A DNA stretch of 64,000 bases, taken from contig CM017573.1 in assembly GCA_007844125.1 (NCBI GenBank), positions 9,315,911 to 9,379,910 on the forward strand, written 5' to 3'. A model generated the notes under the pieces. The model saw nothing but the letters and a program-made list of their open reading frames with translations, had not been told where the DNA came from and ran no database searches. The position numbers and the translations under genes are program-made. Below, one piece after another: positions 59,740 to 64,000 of this stretch. Position 1 is the first letter of the stretch; each line of letters begins with the position of its first letter. Source of the DNA: Sinonovacula constricta. Lineage: Eukaryota > Mollusca > Bivalvia > Cardiida > Solecurtidae.

Positions 59740-60660
59740 AGGGAACAGAGAATAAAGGAAAAATGAAGGAAGAAATATGGAGGAAAATGGAAAAAAGAAA
59801 GAAAAAATAAGGGAATGGAGAAATAAAAAGAGAAGAAAGGAATGATCAAAGGAGGAAACGGAAAAAACAGGGAGGAAGATAACAGATCACTTAAGAAAGA
59901 AAAGGAAGCTGGAGAAATAAGTAGAAAAGGAAAGAAAAGTGGATAATAAAGGAAGAGATTGATGTGGTGGTTAAGAGAGGGATAACGGAAGGAAAGGTGA
60001 TGATGGAGGAGAAAAAATAAGGAAAAGAAAATAATAAGAAAGGAACAGAAAGGCAGAAACTGAAAAAAATGAAAACAAAGAACACAAGCCAGAGGAAAGG
60101 AAGAAAGGAGGAAATGATAAGGGAAAGAAGTTAAAAGAAATGGAGTAAAATGAAAAAGAATTGAGAAAAAACAAAGTTAAAAATAAATAAAACAGAAAGA
60201 AAGAAAGACTACAAGTAAAAAAAAGAATAAAAAAAAACGAGGGAAAGTATGCATCCAGTAAAATAATAAAGGAAAATATGTGAAAAAAGAAGGAAGTAGC
60301 AATCAAATAATAAATAAAGGAAAGAATAAAGAAGACCAAAAAAAACAACAAAGAAACAATGCATGGGGAAATTAGGGAAAATTAAAGTAGTCAAGAAAGG
60401 AATCAGGAAGGAAAGAATTAAGAAAGTAACAAAGACAGGGAGAAATAGACATAATTAACCAGAAAAAGGAAAGGATGAGAGCTGAAAATGAGGACAGAAA
60501 GAAGGAAAAGACGAAGGAAATGAGAAAGAGAGAAAGGAAAGATCGAAATAAAAAGTAAAAAGAAAAGGGAAATATACAAGGAATAAATAAACGTACGAGA
60601 AATGTAAGAAAAAGAACCAATAAATAAATAAATGAAGACAGAAAGAACGACGGAATCACT
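59740..60660. repeat. Purine-rich low-complexity tract (about 0.9 kb)
   Basis: The plus strand is dominated by A and G (GAAGGAAGAAATATGGAGGA, GAAAGAAAGAAAGAC) with few pyrimidines. Minus-strand frames rich in F, S and L are artefacts. There is no clear tandem period. Confidence 0.8.
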
Positions 60661-60734
60661 GAACTAAGGAATAGTGAAAGAAGCGGTAAGGTAGTCTAAG
60701 GTATCACATGTCGATGCTACATCTCAGCCACCGT

Positions 60735-60895
60735 GAAAAGTGTGTTGCTTCTGACGGTGATGGTAATTGTGAAGATAATGGTGGTGATGAGGATGATAAT
60801 GATGGTGATGAGGATGATAAGGATGGTGATAAGGATGATAATGATGGTGATGAGTGATAATGGTGGTGATGAGGATGATCTGATGGTGATCGGCT
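60735..60895. repeat. GATGGTGATGAGGATGATAA minisatellite (about 21 bp)
   Basis: Several 21-bp units of GTGATGAGGATGATAATGAT with single-base changes. Confidence 0.8.
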
Positions 60896-61145
60896 CTCTG
60901 GTGGTGCTGGGATGCTACTGCTGGTGCTCGGCTGCTTCTGCTGGTGCTCCTGCTGCTCCTGCTGGTGCTGCGCTCCTGCTGTTGCTGCGGCTGCTTCTGC
61001 TGGTGCTCTGCTGCTCCTGCTGGTGCTGCGGCTGCTCCTGGTGGTGCTGCGGCTGCTCTGGTGGTGCTCCGGCTGCTCCGGCTGGTCCTGCGGCTGCTCC
61101 TGTGGTGCTGGGCTGATCTTGTGGGCTCTCCTGGTGGTGCTCCGT
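60896..61145. repeat. CTGCTGGTGCT-type GC-rich minisatellite
   Basis: Units such as CGGCTGCTCCTGGTGGTGCT of about 18-21 bp. Frames are open on both strands (L/C/W-rich forward, Q/A/P-rich reverse, up to 150 codons) because the repeat lacks stops. No exon borders or homology support a gene, although a Q/A-rich coding repeat cannot be fully excluded. Confidence 0.7.
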
Positions 61146-61199
61146 TCATGCTGCATCAGGGCGGCGGAGGATGATATCGAGTTGTGGTGATGGATGATA

Positions 61200-61497
61200 T
61201 GAGATGATCGAGCCGATAGAGAATATTACTATCCGGTAATTAGCCTGTGACGGTCGATATCTATTTTGACAGAAATCCCCATCGTGCTTGATTGAAAAAG
61301 TGGGACAGAATGTACACTTAGAGCCATTTTGATCATGACTTAAATTTTGTAACAAATTGAGATAGAAGCATGCAGAAACGTCTTTGCTTAGATTACTATT
61401 TATAAGTTTATGTAGAATATATGCCCCGATTCCCCCAAACAGACAGAATATTTTGTAAGATGTGGTTTATATAGGCGAACTGTCGGATACCACCTCT
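61200..61497 (+). mobile_element. MITE-like GGTGGTATCC-family element, left-truncated
   Basis: GTCGATATCTATTTT, CCCCATCGTG, TTTATGTAGAATATATGCCC and the right end CGAACTGTCGGATACCACC match the order of the copy at 119-618. The left inverted end is not found, so it is cut off by the adjoining minisatellite or diverged. Confidence 0.55.
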
Positions 61498-62029
61498 AAT
61501 AGCATGTTAAATGGTAATTTATTTATCCAGTCTTACTGATTATGCATAAAATATTCACATGCATCTTAACATGGTGTCTTGAATGCACGTTGTTTCATAT
61601 TTTTAAATGAAGATTTTATTTGGAAAACGGTCCATGAATATGCATTATGGACAAAATATACTGGTATGCAAAAATGACCTCCATTTTTACTAAATATGAT
61701 GAAAAAATGCATTAAATCTTTCATCTTTCTCTTTAGAAATATATAATTTTAAGGAAATAAATATTTACAGGAGTTTTGAAGCCATTATTGGTGCCTAATA
61801 AACACACAGTTATTTTACTTTCGAAAAACATAGAAGGGAGATAACACTGAAGTCAGAATATTGCAAACTTGGGTTGTCTTCTTTGATCGTCTTAATAAGG
61901 TCGATAAATTATAAATACACAGTTCGTAAATCATTCCTTTCGCTATCCCTAATTAAATTTTACTACATGTAAATGTATTTCTCTGGGTTTTTTTAACTCT
62001 CTCTATCTATGTATTGGTCTTTTCCTCTA
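61498..62029. other. No gene seen
   Basis: AT-rich, no supportable frame, RNA or repeat. Confidence 0.5.
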
Positions 62030-62056
62030 TCCCCCCCTCTCTCTCTCTCTCACACA

Positions 62057-62105
<49 letters not shown>

Positions 62106-62128
62106 TCTTTCTCTCGGTCTTTATCTCT
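62030..62128. repeat. (CT)n microsatellite
   Basis: CTCTCTCT from about 62038 to 62128 with CACACA and CCC interruptions. Confidence 0.9.
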
Positions 62129-62379
62129 CTCTCCCTCTTTTGGTTAAATCTTCCGAAATCATCATAGACTCTCCATATTTCTTTTACTTATTAGTCCAGA
62201 GAATTTACCATAAAAATAACTTAACGATTGGCTTCTATTTGTTAATTGAAGTCAATTTCCAATGTAATGTTCGCGTGATCAGCGAAATAAAACTAACATA
62301 TAATTGTATATAATATATAATTCTAATATATAATTTAAGAGGGCAGCTATTCTTTACATTTGCCTCACCTTATCACATT

Positions 62380-62820
62380 GTTACCAGGGGAAGGAATTCC
62401 AGACCAACTCTCACCTTCCTAAGCAGAGTTATCGTTCGTTATTAAGAAAGAGTGTCCTGCAACAGCCTCACGGATATATTGCAATGTCAAGACGTAACTA
62501 AGCTAAGGATTATAAAAATAATGTTTCTTATGGTTTGGAAGTTCGTGCATGTCATGCACTTAGTGTTTAAAATATTCTGTTTTGATCTAAAATATTTCGT
62601 TTACTTAATTTAGCCATAACTTTTGGGTTCTAGTGACTGCTTAATTATTGATTTGCAATTCCGTCGCGACTACCTTAGAAAGTTGCATCAGTTTGTTTTG
62701 GTTTCGTACTTTATTGCAGCGTCACAATTTTTTATAATTAAAGTGACATCACTTGCTGCTGGCGGAAGACCCCAGTCTGTGTAGCACCACCGGCGTACGG
62801 TAGTCTGCTCTGAAATCGGA
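62380..62820. repeat. Mosaic of segments related to 10.6-11.2 kb and 9.3 kb
   Basis: CCTGCAACAGCCTCACGGA (62456) matches CCTGCAACAGGCTCACGGA (11155). GACTACCTTAGAAAGTTGCA (62668) matches GACTACCTTAGAAGTAGCA (10707). GGCGGAAGACCCCAGTCTG (62761) matches the 9345 motif. These are short, diverged and in altered order. Confidence 0.55.
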
Positions 62821-63065
62821 ACAATAATATACAAATTCATAACTATTTAAGCAATGCTGACAAGTAAAATTCATTAATTAGAACTGAATTCTATTATCAA
62901 TCAGTAATCGAATGTATGCTGTTAGTCTGCTTTCGTAAATGAAGCCAACAAGTTCTATTCTGTTCTATATTGCGAGACGCACAAAGGTGCGGAATTACTA
63001 TGACGTCACCTATTGAAAAGAGGTAGAGATTAAATAATAGTTCCAAATTGTGGTTGATGTATCAC

Positions 63066-63140
63066 TTCCATAGCGCAGTGGTTAGCGCATCTGAGTGGCG
63101 ATACAGAAAGTCGTGTGTTCGAATCCCACCAGCGCCACTT
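63066..63140 (+). mobile_element. tRNA-like sequence (SINE head or decayed tRNA)
   Basis: A box TAGCGCAGTGG (63071-63081) and B box GTTCGAATC (63117-63125) fit the polymerase III consensus, and GCGC-AGTGGTTA-GCGC forms a perfect D arm. The anticodon arm does not give a 7-base loop and the acceptor ends do not pair. It is therefore more likely a tRNA-derived SINE than a working tRNA. Confidence 0.55.
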
Positions 63141-63179
63141 GTGGGTGTTGTTCCTTGAGAAAGGTAAGTGTTAGGTAAG

Positions 63180-63890
63180 TGTAAGATGGGTGAGAGAATG
63201 AATGGGTGGAGGTGAGACTGTGGGTAAGGGTGGTTGGGTGTGAAAGTGGCGGTGTGGGCATGTGTGAGAATGTGGTGTGAGTCGATGTGAAATTGCGAGT
63301 GTAGGTGGGTGTGAGAGTGTGAGTGGGTGGGTGTTAGGGGGTGTGTGTAGGTGTGAAAGTGGGCGTTTGTAAATATAAGGGTGTTTTACCACATTTTGAA
63401 ACAACAAGAAAAGCGAAAAAATATGTTTCGACACATAGGTTTGACCTAAAAACACAAGCAAATGAAATTGATTTGAATTCATTGTATGATATTTTTAACA
63501 GAATGCATGAAAGATGGGGGGGGGGGGGTATAAATCTAAATATCGTTTGGATTATCTCTCTTATTAAACAAAAAGTTTACAACTAAATGGCACGTAAGTG
63601 TATAATACACTTATAAAACTACAGGACTGTAAACATCGTTTATAAAATATTTTGCAATTCAAAGCTATATTGTAAATCATAATACTAGTAAATAATATGA
63701 ATAACGTAGTTCATTCCCTGTTTATCTACATCTTCCATTACGGCGTGATCTGCGCGCGTTATGATGTAAGTTGCCCATCTACTCGTAATCTTGGTCTCTT
63801 TGCAACATTTTCTTTTCAAATTTCTAATAAAAATCTCAATGTACTGGTACAACTTTAAAGTAAATATGTCGAGCTCCCATATTAAATAAT
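63180..63890 (+). repeat. Third, diverged copy of parts of the duplicated block
   Basis: 63180-63390 holds the GTGTGAGAGTGGG array and its AAATATAAGGGTGTTTTACC boundary (compare 3757-4030). 63575-63700 holds AAACTACAGGACTGTAAACA and TCGTTTAT (compare 5030-5155). 63700-63890 matches 57110-57290. The order follows copies A/B but the 48-bp and 54-bp arrays are absent. Confidence 0.65.
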
Positions 63891-64000
63891 TCAAATTCCC
63901 CGCCGGAATTTTTTTAGCTGAAACCGCTTAAAGCAATGCCATCTCATTAAGTTTGAAAGAGAATTTAAAAAAGTAAAACGCCGAAAATAGCCTTTATAAA

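Noticed and set aside
60704..61190. Q/A/P-rich minus-strand and L/C-rich plus-strand frames
   Set aside because: Both strands are open because the GC-rich repeat lacks stops. No splice sites or homologous domain.
63066..63140. Functional tRNA gene
   Set aside because: A and B boxes and D arm are good, but the anticodon arm and acceptor stem do not fold properly.

Overview
This is animal nuclear DNA, most likely from a bivalve mollusc (possibly a heterodont clam or mussel; species not determined). The sequence is visibly AT-rich and intron-bearing. It carries tRNA-derived SINEs, miniature inverted-repeat elements, many micro- and minisatellites, and two copies of a bivalve-style element with a tandem-repeat core. 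The one well-supported gene belongs to the B-box/coiled-coil/NHL-propeller (TRIM-like) class, which is expanded in bivalves.

Layout. 1-7.2 kb is copy A of a segmental duplication that runs off the left edge. Its direct-orientation partner, copy B, is at 48.39-56.81 kb; each carries the same ordered set of satellites. 7.2-15.4 kb is mostly non-coding, with simple repeats and a C-rich/G-rich array at 10.1-10.3 kb. 15.4-18.5 kb is a foldback-like element with long inverted repeats built of short tandem units. Its centre holds a decayed C-terminal fragment of a retrotransposon with a restriction-like endonuclease (RLE). 19.7-47.0 kb is the TRIM-like gene on the plus strand: exon at 19697-20004, an 18.4-kb intron, exon at 38452-39338, a 7.1-kb intron, and last exon at 46460-47035. 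The first intron holds a ~14.2-kb array of a 26-bp minisatellite with higher-order repeat structure (21.2-35.4 kb), SINEs and a core-repeat element. 56.8-64 kb is a mosaic of shorter segments related to those at 3.8-5.2 kb and 10.6-11.4 kb, plus a purine-rich tract of about 1 kb and coding-like but low-complexity arrays.

The three exons join in consistent splice phases to about 589 codons: two B-boxes, coiled coil, charged linker, beta-propeller, and no RING. One extra base near 39164 breaks the frame, so the locus is either a pseudogene or carries a base error. The long open frames inside the 26-bp array (up to 1261 codons) arise because the monomer has no stop in any forward frame; I treat them as non-coding intronic sequence. 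The most notable structures are the intronic higher-order minisatellite, the foldback-like element with its RLE retroelement core, and the gene-flanking direct duplication.
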